Shown: piece by piece, positions 33,808 through 43,178 of the stretch
How positions within the stretch are numbered: position 1 is the first letter of the stretch
Layout of the letters: each line of letters starts with the position of its first letter
Assembly (NCBI GenBank): GCA_023386045.1
Contig: JAEWKK010000019.1
Span: 248,001-312,000 of the forward strand
Reading direction: 5' to 3'
Length of the DNA stretch: 64,000 nt
Origin: Bacteroidota bacterium
GTDB taxonomy: Bacteria > Bacteroidota > Bacteroidia > Chitinophagales > Chitinophagaceae
Program-made: the position numbers and the translations under genes
Notes under the pieces: model-generated
What the model saw: only the letters and a program-made list of their open reading frames with translations
Told to the model about the DNA's origin: nothing
Databases searched by the model: none

Positions 33808-35448
33808 TTATGCCATTACAGCCTGACCGTACATTTCTTCTCTCAACTCTCTGACTCTTTTGTCCTCAATGTATTCATCAAAGGTGGTCAGCCTGTCAAT
33901 AATGCCCTTAGGCGTTAACTCTATTACACGGTTGGCCACGGTTTGTATGAAAGTATGGTCATGAGAAGTGAGCAGCACTACACCCGGAAATACCTGGCAG
34001 CCTTCATTAAAGCTTTGGATGCTTTCAAGATCAAGGTGGTTGGTGGGTTGGTCAAGAACAATAACATTCGGGTTTTGAAGCATCATTCGGCTGATCATGC
34101 AACGCACTTTCTCACCTCCGCTCAGCACATTTGTTTTCTTCATGATGTCGTCACCACTGAACAGCATTTTTCCTAAGAAGCCACGCAGGAAGGGTTCATC
34201 CGCATCGGTAACATGTGGTGGTACATACTGGCGAAGCCATTCCATCAATGACAAGCCAGGTCCGAAGAACTGGTTATTTTCCAAAGGCAGGTAAGCCTTA
34301 GTGATGGTGGTGCCCCATTCGTATTTTCCTTTGTCAGCAGCCAGGTTTCCATTGATGATCTCAAAGAAATTGGTAACAGCCAGCGGATCACGACTCAGTA
34401 TGGCGATCTTATCACCCTTATTAACAGTGAAGCTTACTTTACTGAAAAGAGGACGGCCATCAACAGAAGCACTCAGGTTCTCCACATTTAAAATCTGGTT
34501 ACCTACTTCACGCAGTGGCTGGAAAATAATTCCAGGATAACGACGGTTGGAAGGTTCTATTTCTTCAATGGTCAGTTTCTCAAGAGCTTTCTTTCTTGAG
34601 GTGGCCTGCTTTGATTTGGAAGCGTTGGCAGAGAATCGTGCAATAAAGTCGATCAATGCCTGTCTTTTCTCTTCTACTTTTTTATTCTTATCACTCAGCT
34701 GGCGGGCCATCAATTGGGATGATTCGTACCAGAAAGTATAGTTACCTGTGAAGACTTTGATCTTGGACCGGTCCACATCGGCAACGTGGGTACAAACAGC
34801 ATCAAGAAAGTGACGGTCGTGTGAAACTACCAGTACGATATTCTCATAATCAGCAAGGAAGTTCTCCAGCCAGCCAATGGTTTCAATATCCAGTCCGTTG
34901 GTAGGCTCGTCCATTAAAAGAATATCAGGATTTCCAAAAAGTGCCTGGGCTAATAAGACCCTTACTTTTAAAGTGGAAGGAATATCTTTTACAAGGCTCT
35001 GGTGGAATTCTTCTTTAACACCCAGCTCGCTTAATAAGGTAGCGGCATCACTTTCTGCAGTATATCCGCCCATCTCACCAAACTCGGCTTCAAGATCACC
35101 GGCTTTCATGTAATCTTCTTCTGTGGCATTGGGGTCGGCATAGATGGCATCCTTGCGGTGCATCACGTCCCACATTTTTTTATGACCCATCAAAACAGTA
35201 TTAAGTACGGTCTGCTCATCAAATTCAAAATGGTTCTGCTTCAGCACAGCCATACGCTCACCGGGCGTAATGTCCACAGTTCCTTTATTGGGTTCGATTT
35301 CCCCGGCAAGAATCTTTAAAAATGTGGATTTACCGGCACCATTGGCACCAATCACACCATAACAGTTGCCCTTAACGAAGTTGATATTTACCTCGTCAAA
35401 AAGCACCCTTTTACCAAAAGAAAGAGAGATATTATTTACAGAAATCAT
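33808..35448 (-). CDS. ABC-F family ATPase (YbiT-like), with one degenerate ATP site
   Basis: A 546-residue soluble protein with two ATP-binding cassettes and no membrane part. NBD1 has Walker A GANGAGKST (34-42), Walker B LLMDEPTNGLD and no LSGG (PSTLKVRV in its place). NBD2 has LSGGEKVR and VLDQPTNHLD, but its Walker A is replaced by SRDPLAVTN. Thus the site made of NBD1 Walker A and NBD2 signature is intact, and the other is dead. The linker between them (about 245-300) is Lys/Arg-rich. ABC-F proteins act on the ribosomal E-site region or protect ribosomes from antibiotics; no specific resistance class can be read here. Confidence 0.87.
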   Translation of the reverse strand: MISVNNISLSFGKRVLFDEVNINFVKGNCYGVIGANGAGKSTFLKILAGEIEPNKGTVDITPGERMAVLKQNHFEFDEQTVLNTVLMGHKKMWDVMHRKDAIYADPNATEEDYMKAGDLEAEFGEMGGYTAESDAATLLSELGVKEEFHQSLVKDIPSTLKVRVLLAQALFGNPDILLMDEPTNGLDIETIGWLENFLADYENIVLVVSHDRHFLDAVCTHVADVDRSKIKVFTGNYTFWYESSQLMARQLSDKNKKVEEKRQALIDFIARFSANASKSKQATSRKKALEKLTIEEIEPSNRRYPGIIFQPLREVGNQILNVENLSASVDGRPLFSKVSFTVNKGDKIAILSRDPLAVTNFFEIINGNLAADKGKYEWGTTITKAYLPLENNQFFGPGLSLMEWLRQYVPPHVTDADEPFLRGFLGKMLFSGDDIMKKTNVLSGGEKVRCMISRMMLQNPNVIVLDQPTNHLDLESIQSFNEGCQVFPGVVLLTSHDHTFIQTVANRVIELTPKGIIDRLTTFDEYIEDKRVRELREEMYGQAVMA

Positions 35449-35478
35449 TGGCTCTAAAAGATTTTGTTTCGTCTTAGC

Positions 35479-35511
35479 GGGAATATTCCCTTTAAGGGAG
35501 GCGCAAAGGTA
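35479..35511 (-). promoter_or_regulatory. Promoter box TACCTTTG and palindromic leader of the ABC-F gene
   Basis: On the minus strand TACCTTTG (35511-35504) matches TAnnTTTG exactly and is about 55 nt before the ATG at 35448. Between them the leader contains two overlapping palindromes, GGGAATATTCCC (35479-35490) and TCCCTTTAAGGGA (35487-35499). They may be an operator or a leader structure; ABC-F genes often have leader-based control, but no attenuator ORF is visible. Confidence 0.5.
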
Positions 35512-35673
35512 GGTTTTTCAGCCGGGGAAGGGAAGGAATAAACGTTAAGAATTCGCAGATCACCCGGCTTTGTGCGGCATGAAGGGCAACAGGTAGAATT
35601 CCCGGAATTATTCCATAAACTCAATGAACACATATCCGGCAAAAAACTTGTAAGTACAACCCAAAGCCTGATC

Positions 35674-35832
35674 ATGAAATTGATATTAATGTTCCTGATG
35701 GCCACGCTCCTTTATGCCTGCAACGATAATGCAACAGCACCAAAGCATAGCCTTGACCATACGGATAATGACGATACCCAGCCAAGGGTTACTGATACTT
35801 TGAATGTGATAGATAGTTTACGCGGCAGATAA
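35674..35832 (+). CDS. Small lipoprotein (52 aa)
   Basis: Starts at ATG 35674 with MKLILMFLMATLLYAC, a standard lipoprotein leader and lipid-Cys16, then a short acidic tail. An upstream start at 35572 would add an implausible extension. It stops 15 nt before a second small lipoprotein on the same strand. Such Bacteroidota lipoproteins are usually of unknown role. Confidence 0.65.
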   Translation: MKLILMFLMATLLYACNDNATAPKHSLDHTDNDDTQPRVTDTLNVIDSLRGR

Positions 35833-35847
35833 TTAAAAATTTAAATC

Positions 35848-36051
35848 ATGAAACGGATATTGGTAATAGTGCTCAGCTTTATAATTCTTGAATCCTGTAG
35901 TAACAATGGAGGAGAAAGTGGAACAGTAAACGATGGTTACAATGGCATCAGCGACCCTAACGGAGGTTTGCCAGACACAGGAGAGGCACGCCTGAAAAAT
36001 GATTCTTCAAGATTAAGGGTGGATACTGAAAAAAGAGATTCGCTGCATTAA
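35848..36051 (+). CDS. Small lipoprotein (67 aa)
   Basis: MKRILVIVLSFIILESC gives a lipoprotein leader with Cys17; the mature part is Asn-, Gly-, Asp- and Ser-rich and probably disordered. It follows the previous lipoprotein gene closely, and its final 4 nt overlap the convergent PAP2 gene. Confidence 0.65.
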   Translation: MKRILVIVLSFIILESCSNNGGESGTVNDGYNGISDPNGGLPDTGEARLKNDSSRLRVDTEKRDSLH

Positions 36052-36788
36052 GCGGCGGAAGTTTCCGGCACCGGCGGTGCTGTAACCACTTTATTCAGTT
36101 TGCTGCGACTGTATTTTTCCATACGGTTCAGCAGCCATACGGCAAAGATGAGCCAGAGAAAACCAATGCAATAGCCTGCCACCACATCACTGTAATAATG
36201 TTTGCGCAGATAAATCCTGCTGAATCCAATCAACAATATCCAGCATACCAGCAAAACAATTACAAGCCAGCGAAGCATGGGGTTTTTGATAGCATGCCAT
36301 GCCATGTAAGCAAGCAATCCATAAAAAGTTACACTCATCAATGCATGTCCGCTGGGAAAACTAAAATTAGTAGCCTGCTCCAGAAGCTGGTCCCCAGGAC
36401 GTGGCCGGCCAAATACGCGCTTCATACCAAACATGATCAGCAGGCTGCTGATAGCCATTGCAGGGATCTTGATGGAATACCATTTATGTTTTTTCAGGAA
36501 AAGGAAATAGGCTATAAGAGCAAGGTTGGCAGGTATCAGGAATTCATGTTTTCCAAAAAAGGTGATAAAGTTCATCACCGATGTATTGGTATCCGAGATC
36601 AATGGTTTCACTACTTCAAAAACCTTTTGATCCAGCTCTTCATTCTTCAGGAGAAATACCCTTCTGACAATAAATACAAAAGTCACTAGTGAAGCAAAAA
36701 AGATAGCTGTTACAACTATCATTTCAACTGACAACAGCGCCGCAGCCGCCCAGAATTTTTTTACACCTTTCGATACATGTTTAAACAT
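36048..36788 (-). CDS. PAP2-superfamily phosphatase
   Basis: A 246-residue integral membrane enzyme with five or six segments and all three PAP2 motifs: KRVFGRPRPGD (about 123-132), FPSGHAL (144-150) and SRIYLRKHYYSDVVAG (190-204; His197 nucleophile). These enzymes remove phosphate from lipids such as undecaprenyl pyrophosphate or phosphatidic acid. The position is convergent with the small lipoproteins and next to an L,D-transpeptidase gene, so a role in envelope lipid recycling is plausible. Confidence 0.9.
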   Translation of the reverse strand: MFKHVSKGVKKFWAAAALLSVEMIVVTAIFFASLVTFVFIVRRVFLLKNEELDQKVFEVVKPLISDTNTSVMNFITFFGKHEFLIPANLALIAYFLFLKKHKWYSIKIPAMAISSLLIMFGMKRVFGRPRPGDQLLEQATNFSFPSGHALMSVTFYGLLAYMAWHAIKNPMLRWLVIVLLVCWILLIGFSRIYLRKHYYSDVVAGYCIGFLWLIFAVWLLNRMEKYSRSKLNKVVTAPPVPETSAA

Positions 36789-36850
36789 ATGCTATCAATT
36801 GCGAACAATAGGCAACAAAGGGCAGGATCAATACTAATTATTCTAAATAA

Positions 36851-36875
36851 GCAGGGGATGGATTTCATCCCCTGC
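36851..36875 (-). terminator. Terminator after the L,D-transpeptidase gene
   Basis: GCAGGGGATG / CATCCCCTGC is a perfect 10-bp stem with a 5-nt loop, 8 nt beyond the stop at 36883. On the minus strand it is followed by TTATTT. Confidence 0.7.
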
Positions 36876-36882
36876 AAGAGTT

Positions 36883-38511
36883 TTATAGAAACATTTTTTT
36901 CATGGTTTCCTGGTCATGACCATAAAGGTCATTACGGAAGTTCATATATCCAGTTTCATCAACAAATGCCGTAAAATAACTGATGGTAACGGGATAAGGA
37001 TGTTCCAGTGTTACTGTTTGTTCTTTATTGCTGTTCATCGCATCAGCTACTGATTTTTCGTTCCAGTCTTTTTGTCCTTTCAGGAGGAACTGCGCCAGCT
37101 TTGTAGCATCTGCCACGCGGATACATCCATGGCTCAGGGCCCTGTCTTTTTTGGCAAAGAGGGATTTATCAGGTGTGTCGTGCAGGTAAATATCATGAGT
37201 GTTGGGGAAAAGGAATTTCACCCGGCCCAATGCATTATCCTTACCTGGAAGTTGCCTTAAAACAGGAATGCTGTCTTTCTGACTGACTATTTCAATATTG
37301 TTTTTCTTAAGGTAAGTGGCATCCGCTTTCATTTTAGGCATGATCTCATTCTTCACAATGCTTTCGGGGATATTCCAGGTTGGATTGAACACGACCTGAT
37401 TGATAGCACTGCTGAACATTACTGTATTGTTTCCTTCCTTACCAACGATCACCGGCATTTGCATGGTGCGACCACTATCTGAATAAACCACCAGCATTTG
37501 TAAAGGAATATTCACTTCAATACGATTGCTGTCTGTTCGCGGCGTCAGCCACAAACTCCTGTTCATATTGATTAATAGCTGCTGAATACGTTCTTCAACA
37601 GGAACGTTCAGCATGGTTACCATAGAATCATTAACCACTCCTGTTGGCTTCAGTCCGTTGCGTTCTTGAAATGCTTTTACAGCAGTTGCCAGTGAATCTG
37701 AATAAACTGCTGAAGTATCTGTTCCGCTGTAATCGTTTGTAGCTATCAGTCGCTTTTTCAGGGTAGCTACGGCAGGTGATTTAGAACCTTTCTTTAACTG
37801 GGCTCCGGCAGGAATGGTTCCCCATCCGCCATTTTTTGCAATGTTATAATAAGATGCCAGTTGATTTTTTAATTGCGAATATGTTTTGTTACCTGCATAA
37901 AGCGCAGTATCCTTTTGCTTATTGAGAATGGAATCTGCATAGGTCATTGCATCCACTTTTTTTGCAGGCACCATGTAAAAAATATCATTACGACTGATGT
38001 GTTGCGGATGCGCTGAAGCATAATGAATAAAATTTTGCGTCAGTGCAAGCTCGGTTTGAATAAATGATGAATCCTCTTTTGCAACCGTCACCGAATCCTT
38101 CTGTAAAAGCGTATCCATCCTGTTACTCAGATTTCCCAGAGAGTCATTTACTGAAGCACTGTCTTTTTCACTTGCATACAGGCTCCACAGACCTCTCGCC
38201 TGCTCTGTTGGTCCTTCTGAAGAGAACCAGGCATACTGGTAATTACGTACTTTATAAAAACTGCGCATCACATTAGCTGTGGTATCGGGCAGCTTTTGCT
38301 GTTGTATAAATCTTTCTACAGCATTACTGTCAAGAAATAAATCTGAATAGGCATTGGCCGCTGTTATGCTTTCGTCCCTGGCATAAGCTGCATAGGAACT
38401 GCTGTCAGCATTGATCTGGGTACTATCGGTATTATTGCCAAACCAGCCGGCCACCTGCGTGCAGGAGCTGAATGCTACTACTGCCACGATTCCTGTCAAC
38501 ATCTTTTTCAT
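36883..38511 (-). CDS. L,D-transpeptidase (YkuD domain, YcbB-like) lipoprotein
   Basis: A 542-residue protein with a lipoprotein leader (GIVAVVAFSSC, Cys17), a long helical region, a PG_binding_1 peptidoglycan-binding domain (about 240-300, LKKGSKSPAVATLKKRL... AFQERNGLKPTG), and a YkuD catalytic domain with the active site SHGCIRV (Cys463). This is the YcbB/LdtD type of layout, where the insert between helices lies before the catalytic core. It cross-links peptidoglycan by 3-3 bonds and can attach lipoproteins. A terminator follows. Confidence 0.9.
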   Translation of the reverse strand: MKKMLTGIVAVVAFSSCTQVAGWFGNNTDSTQINADSSSYAAYARDESITAANAYSDLFLDSNAVERFIQQQKLPDTTANVMRSFYKVRNYQYAWFSSEGPTEQARGLWSLYASEKDSASVNDSLGNLSNRMDTLLQKDSVTVAKEDSSFIQTELALTQNFIHYASAHPQHISRNDIFYMVPAKKVDAMTYADSILNKQKDTALYAGNKTYSQLKNQLASYYNIAKNGGWGTIPAGAQLKKGSKSPAVATLKKRLIATNDYSGTDTSAVYSDSLATAVKAFQERNGLKPTGVVNDSMVTMLNVPVEERIQQLLINMNRSLWLTPRTDSNRIEVNIPLQMLVVYSDSGRTMQMPVIVGKEGNNTVMFSSAINQVVFNPTWNIPESIVKNEIMPKMKADATYLKKNNIEIVSQKDSIPVLRQLPGKDNALGRVKFLFPNTHDIYLHDTPDKSLFAKKDRALSHGCIRVADATKLAQFLLKGQKDWNEKSVADAMNSNKEQTVTLEHPYPVTISYFTAFVDETGYMNFRNDLYGHDQETMKKMFL

Positions 38512-38576
38512 AACAGGGAAGTTGACAAAGCCTGTGCCGGGATGAAATGAAGAGACGGGTTATGAATTTGATTTTA

Positions 38577-40124
38577 TCAGTGAATGGCCGTTACATTCAC
38601 TTTCTTAATGTTGATCAGCTCTACAGAAATATTCCTGTCACGCGCCTTATTATCATATTCACTGATGATCTCGAGGATATCATAATCAATAAAATTACAG
38701 TGGCTGGCATCGATGGTTAGCTGGCTGCCTTCAGGAATATCTTCAAGGGCATCCCTCAGTTTAACCTTGTTCAAAAAAGTAACGTTTGAATTCAGCCGCA
38801 TGAAATAATACTCTATTCCATCTTTTTCGGTTTTTGTCACCCTGTATTCGGCCCTGAAATTATTTTGTATGATAAAATAAATGGAAAGTAAAAGTCCAAT
38901 GCTTACACCAATCAACAGGTCGGTTGCCAGGATGACAATAATTGTAAGAAGAAAGGGCAGAAACTGTTTCCATCCCAGTTGCCACATATTTCTGTAAAGC
39001 TTTGGCTTGGTAAGATTGTAACCTGTCACCAGTAAGATGACAGCCAGTGCTGCATTTGGAATCATGTTCAGGGCAAAAGGAATCAGTAGAACAGCCAACA
39101 ATAAAAACAAGCCGTGAGTAAAAGCAGAAAGTTTGGTACGTGCGCCTGCATCCACGTTAGCAGCACCGCGGACGATCACTGCTGTAATGGGTATGGCACC
39201 CAGCAAGCCACAACTGATATTACCAATACCCTGGGCCACCAGTTCGCGGTTCACTGGCGTAATGCGATTGTGCCTGTCCAGTTTATCAATAGCTTCTATG
39301 CAGAGAAGGGTTTCTAATGTAGCCAACAGTCCTATTACAACTCCATCTTTCCAGATAGCAGTATTGGAAAAAAGAAGTTTGAGGTTAGGAAAGGCCATCT
39401 CTTCAAAAATATTCAGGGGAATGTTTACCAGTTGTGTAGGCTTCAGAGAGGAGACCGGGAGTTTGATGAAAATATAATTGATCAGGATGCCCAGCAACAC
39501 TACAACTAATGGCGCGGGAATGATCTTCAGCTTTTTGTTTTTCGATTGTTGCAGAAAGATCATTGCCACCAGGGAAATGACCGTAATAAGAATTGTGATC
39601 AGAGAACTATGCCTGCCCACATATTGAAACTGCTCTTTGAAATTGTGCTGGGTGAAGAACTGCAAAAATCCACTGCGCCAGAAATCTGGCTGGTCGTATC
39701 CAAGAGCCAGGGGAATTTGTTTGGAGATGAGGATAATGCCTATGGCAGCCAGCATTCCTTTGATAACAGCAGATGGAAAATAATTGGCAATGCTGCCGAG
39801 TTTTAAAACACCTAATAAAATCTGGAAAATTCCTGCAACGATCACTGCGAGTAAAAAAACCTGGAAGCCTCCCAGTGAAATGATGGATGCTGCCACTACA
39901 GTGGTGAGGCCTGCTGCCGGGCCGGATACTGCCAGTGCGGAGCCGCTGAATATAGAAACCACAATTCCACCAATGATGCCCGAAAGAATTCCTGAATACA
40001 AGGGAGCCCCTGAGGCAAGTGCTATGCCCAGGCAAAGTGGTAAGGCAACTAAAAAAACCGAAAGGCCTGCAGGAAGATCATACTTGATCCAGAGCAGGCG
40101 GTAATACCTGATCTTTTTTCTCAC
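38577..40124 (-). CDS. SulP family anion permease with STAS domain
   Basis: A 515-residue transporter with about 12 membrane segments: KYDLPAGLSVFLVALPLCLG near the start, SGPAAGLTTVVAAS in helices 3-4, and KGMLAAIGIILISKQ in the middle, all SulP features. The C-terminal 110 residues form a STAS domain (TEKDGIEYYFMRLN... LTIDASHCNFIDYDILEII). The substrate in bacterial members is often bicarbonate, sulfate or other anions. No carbonic anhydrase or sulfate-assimilation gene is next to it. The start is GTG at 40124. Confidence 0.88.
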   Translation of the reverse strand: MRKKIRYYRLLWIKYDLPAGLSVFLVALPLCLGIALASGAPLYSGILSGIIGGIVVSIFSGSALAVSGPAAGLTTVVAASIISLGGFQVFLLAVIVAGIFQILLGVLKLGSIANYFPSAVIKGMLAAIGIILISKQIPLALGYDQPDFWRSGFLQFFTQHNFKEQFQYVGRHSSLITILITVISLVAMIFLQQSKNKKLKIIPAPLVVVLLGILINYIFIKLPVSSLKPTQLVNIPLNIFEEMAFPNLKLLFSNTAIWKDGVVIGLLATLETLLCIEAIDKLDRHNRITPVNRELVAQGIGNISCGLLGAIPITAVIVRGAANVDAGARTKLSAFTHGLFLLLAVLLIPFALNMIPNAALAVILLVTGYNLTKPKLYRNMWQLGWKQFLPFLLTIIVILATDLLIGVSIGLLLSIYFIIQNNFRAEYRVTKTEKDGIEYYFMRLNSNVTFLNKVKLRDALEDIPEGSQLTIDASHCNFIDYDILEIISEYDNKARDRNISVELINIKKVNVTAIH

Positions 40125-40146
40125 GGATAAAAGAAATGGTGGAGCG

Positions 40147-40154
40147 CAAATTTA
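40147..40154 (-). promoter_or_regulatory. -7 box TAAATTTG of the SulP gene
   Basis: On the minus strand an exact TAnnTTTG; the GTG start at 40124 is 22 nt further, leaving a leader of about 17 nt. Confidence 0.55.
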
Positions 40155-40200
40155 CAAAATTGATAAAGGACTGGTCTATGATTATTGTCAGATGCTTTTT

Positions 40201-40238
40201 AGACCATAGTCGATAGACCATAGATCATAGACGATCGC
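40201..40238. repeat. Word-repeat tract, family E (GACCATAGTCGATA-type)
   Basis: The tract reads AGACCATAGTCGATAGACC then ATAGATCATAGACGATCG, i.e. variants of GACCATAG and GACGATCG. GGTCTATG occurs also at 40173-40180. The inverse words recur at 40521-40555. Confidence 0.7.
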
Positions 40239-40520
40239 TATTCCCAAATAAACTTTTCAAATACGATTAAAGTTTTTTTTGGTTTGCATTCCAGACAAAA
40301 GCATAGGTATGGATATTTCTTTTAGATTATTCGATGCAAAGGGATCGAATCCCCCTGGTTAAAATTCGTTGGACGATGATGGAACCCCCGATCGAAGCAC
40401 AACCCGACCCTGAGCCACAAGTTGTAATAATATACCTTTATGAGAGTGCAAGGCAAATGAACTTGCCCAAATTATATAATTGCTTTTCATTCCTTAGCCC
40501 CACTTTTTCTCCCCAAACAG

Positions 40521-40555
40521 TAGTGAGTGGTCCATGGTCCATCGTCTATGGTCCA
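40521..40555. repeat. Word-repeat tract, family E inverse with family D prefix
   Basis: TAGTGAGTGG (family D word) passes directly into TCCATGGTCCATCGTCTATG (inverse of the 40201 words), so the families can be joined in one tract. Confidence 0.7.
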
Positions 40556-40700
40556 ACCCCACCTTTAACAATTATTCTCCCCTTCAGGTTATTTCTCCCC
40601 TTAAAAACCCACTGCAAAAATTTACCTTCGTTTCTTCGCCGGTCCGGAAGTCGCGTTTCATGAAAAATGCAGCACCGCGGACTAAAATCTCTAAAATTTT

Positions 40701-43025
40701 ATGCAAGATTACCTGAAGGGTTTGAACGAGCGACAGCGTGAGGCTGTATTGACAACAGAAGGACCACTGATGATAGTTGCCGGCGCGGGCAGTGGCAAGA
40801 CCAGGGTTTTGACTACACGCATTGCACACCTGATGGCCCAGGGTGTGGATGCATTCAATATTCTGGCACTGACCTTTACCAACAAGGCGGCCGCCGAAAT
40901 GAAAGAACGCATTGGCCATATTCTTGGCAACCGCGAAGCACGCAATCTTTATATCGGCACCTTTCACTCTGTTTTTGCCCGCATCATGCGCGCCGAGGCC
41001 CATCGCATTGGTTATCCCAATTCATTTACCATTTATGATACCGATGATGCCAAGAGCGTGGTCAAGGCCGTGACCAATGAGTTGAACCTCGACATACAAC
41101 ACTATAAACCCAACACTGTATACAACAGGATCTCGGGCGCAAAAAATGCCCTCGTGGGGCCTGCTGAATACAAGAACGATTATTATATACAACAGGAAGA
41201 CCTGCGGGCCAACCGACCCATGATCGGGCATATTTATGAAGCCTATGCAAAAAGATGCTTCAAGAATGGCGCTATGGATTTTGATGACCTGCTTTTCAAA
41301 ATGTACGAGCTACTCAAGACCTTTCCTGAAGTATTGCACAAATACCAGCACAAGTTTAAATACATTTTGATTGACGAGTACCAGGATACCAATCCTGCCC
41401 AATACGAGATCATCAAGCTATTGGGAGCGGTTCATGAAAATGTTTGCGTGGTGGGTGATGACGCTCAAAGTATTTATTCTTTCCGTGGCGCTACCATTCA
41501 GAATATACTGCAGTTCCAGAAAGATTATGATGAAGTAAAAGTGATCAAGCTGGAACAAAATTATCGCAGCACACAGAATATCCTGAGCATCGCCAACGAA
41601 ATCATTAAAAACAATAAAGGACAGATCCCTAAAACCCTGTTTACGGAAAACGCAACTGGTGAAAAAATCCGACTGGTGCGAACGATGACAGACAACGACG
41701 AAGGAAAATTTGTTGCCGACCAGATACAGGAACAGAAACTGCGCAATCATTTTAATAATAAAGAATTCGCCATTCTTTACCGTACAAATGCACAGAGCCG
41801 TTCATTCGAGGAAAGCCTTAGAAGAATGAATATTCCTTATACTATATATGGAGGCATTTCTTTTTACCAGAGAAAAGAGATCAAGGATTACATTGCTTAC
41901 CTGCGCATCATCGTCAATCCAAAGGACGAAGAAGCTCTCAAGAGGATCATTAATTATCCTGTTCGTGGTATTGGTAAAACATCCGTTGACCGCGCAATAC
42001 TTGCCGCAAATGAAAACAATATCAGCATGTGGGAAGTGCTTGAGAATGCCCCCATGTTCGGGTTTAAGTCTTCAACACTTCAGTCCATTGAAGAATTTGT
42101 ACTTATGATCAGAAGCTTCAAAAGCATGCTGCAAACGAAGAATGCTTATGATGTTGCTTTTCATATAGGCAAGCAAACCAATTTTGTAAAAGAACTCTTT
42201 AATGATAAAAGCACGGAAGGTGTGCAACGCTATGAGAACGTCCAGGAATTATTGAACTCCATCAAAGAATTTACAGAAACGCCATTGAGTGAAGAGAGTG
42301 GTGAAGTGGGAGATAAAAGTCTTGCGGCTTACCTGCAGCAGATCACTTTATTGACTGATGCGGATGAAAAAGATCCCAATGCAGATACTGTAAAGCTGAT
42401 GACCATTCACGCTGCAAAAGGTTTGGAGTTTCCGGTTGTTTTTGTTGGAGGACTGGAAGAAGGACTTTTTCCAAATGCCATGAGCATCAACACCAGGGAA
42501 GAGCTGGAAGAAGAACGCAGGTTGTTCTATGTTGCCATTACCCGCGCCAAGGCAAGGCTCTTCCTGAGTTATGCCAATACCAGGTATAAGTTCGGTTCTC
42601 TCATTCAAAGCGACCAAAGCAGGTTCATTGATGAAATGCCTGCCGAGTATATAGATAAATCATTTGCAGGTGGAGGTGTAAAAAACCAGAGCTCATCCAA
42701 TTTATGGGGAAGTGCATTTGAAAGAATGCAAAGAGGATTCGGTGGCAAGAGTCCTGAGCCTAAGGAAAAAAGCTTTGTATCAACTCTTCTATCCGGCAAT
42801 GCAAAGCCTAAAGAAGTCAATCATATTCCTTCACCTGATTTTGTACCCAGCGATATTACGAAACTGGAAGTGGGTATGCGTATTGAACACCAGAAGTTTG
42901 GTTTTGGTGAAGTCACTAAACTGGAAGGATCCGGCCACAATCCTGTTGCTACCATAAAATTTGATGTGAATGGCGAAAAAAAGATCATGCTCAATTATGC
43001 CAAGCTGATGATCGTGAATAGCTGA
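40701..43025 (+). CDS. uvrD: UvrD/PcrA-type ATP-dependent DNA helicase
   Basis: A 774-residue superfamily 1A helicase: Q-motif LNERQREAV, Walker A AGAGSGKT with K33, motif Ia LTFTNKAAAEM, motif II LIDEYQDTN, motif III VGDDAQSIYSFRGA, motif IV YRSTQNIL, motif V MTIHAAKGLEF and motif VI YVAITRAK. The C-terminal part (about 690-774) has the tudor-like segment VGMRIEHQKFGFGEVTKLEG typical of UvrD/PcrA. It unwinds DNA in excision and mismatch repair and removes RecA filaments. A strong terminator follows. Confidence 0.95.
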   Translation: MQDYLKGLNERQREAVLTTEGPLMIVAGAGSGKTRVLTTRIAHLMAQGVDAFNILALTFTNKAAAEMKERIGHILGNREARNLYIGTFHSVFARIMRAEAHRIGYPNSFTIYDTDDAKSVVKAVTNELNLDIQHYKPNTVYNRISGAKNALVGPAEYKNDYYIQQEDLRANRPMIGHIYEAYAKRCFKNGAMDFDDLLFKMYELLKTFPEVLHKYQHKFKYILIDEYQDTNPAQYEIIKLLGAVHENVCVVGDDAQSIYSFRGATIQNILQFQKDYDEVKVIKLEQNYRSTQNILSIANEIIKNNKGQIPKTLFTENATGEKIRLVRTMTDNDEGKFVADQIQEQKLRNHFNNKEFAILYRTNAQSRSFEESLRRMNIPYTIYGGISFYQRKEIKDYIAYLRIIVNPKDEEALKRIINYPVRGIGKTSVDRAILAANENNISMWEVLENAPMFGFKSSTLQSIEEFVLMIRSFKSMLQTKNAYDVAFHIGKQTNFVKELFNDKSTEGVQRYENVQELLNSIKEFTETPLSEESGEVGDKSLAAYLQQITLLTDADEKDPNADTVKLMTIHAAKGLEFPVVFVGGLEEGLFPNAMSINTREELEEERRLFYVAITRAKARLFLSYANTRYKFGSLIQSDQSRFIDEMPAEYIDKSFAGGGVKNQSSSNLWGSAFERMQRGFGGKSPEPKEKSFVSTLLSGNAKPKEVNHIPSPDFVPSDITKLEVGMRIEHQKFGFGEVTKLEGSGHNPVATIKFDVNGEKKIMLNYAKLMIVNS

Positions 43026-43047
43026 TCATAGATTTTTTTAATCAGTA

Positions 43048-43077
43048 AAAATGCCGCTGTAATGAGCGGCATTTTTT
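43048..43077 (+). terminator. Rho-independent terminator after uvrD
   Basis: AAAATGCCGCT / AGCGGCATTTT (11 bp, 6-nt loop) followed by a T-run, starting 22 nt after the stop. Confidence 0.85.
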
Positions 43078-43178
43078 ATTGCCATCAGGCTTTAGTTAAA
43101 AAAATGTTACTGCAATTTTTAAACTTTTTTGGATTGGCAGGCTCTATTACCCCCGAAACCTTTAAAAACACTTAATCT

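Larger units (their letters stand above)
40155..40700. other. Intergenic region between divergent SulP and UvrD genes
   Basis: About 550 bp with no convincing gene. It holds two tracts of family E words, an imperfect promoter box TACCTTCG (40623-40630) for the helicase gene, and a Pro-rich open frame (40334-40663) that runs through repeat words and is rejected. A small segment at 40341-40355 looks like a tRNA T-arm but no tRNA is present. Confidence 0.55.

Noticed and set aside
40341..40355. tRNA-like T-arm sequence (GGGATCGAATCCCCC)
   Set aside because: No acceptor, D or anticodon arm can be built around it; probably chance, possibly a tRNA-end remnant.
40334..40663. Open frame of 109 codons on the plus strand upstream of uvrD
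   Set aside because: Pro/Ser-rich, passes through family D/E repeat words and a likely promoter region; no recognisable domain.
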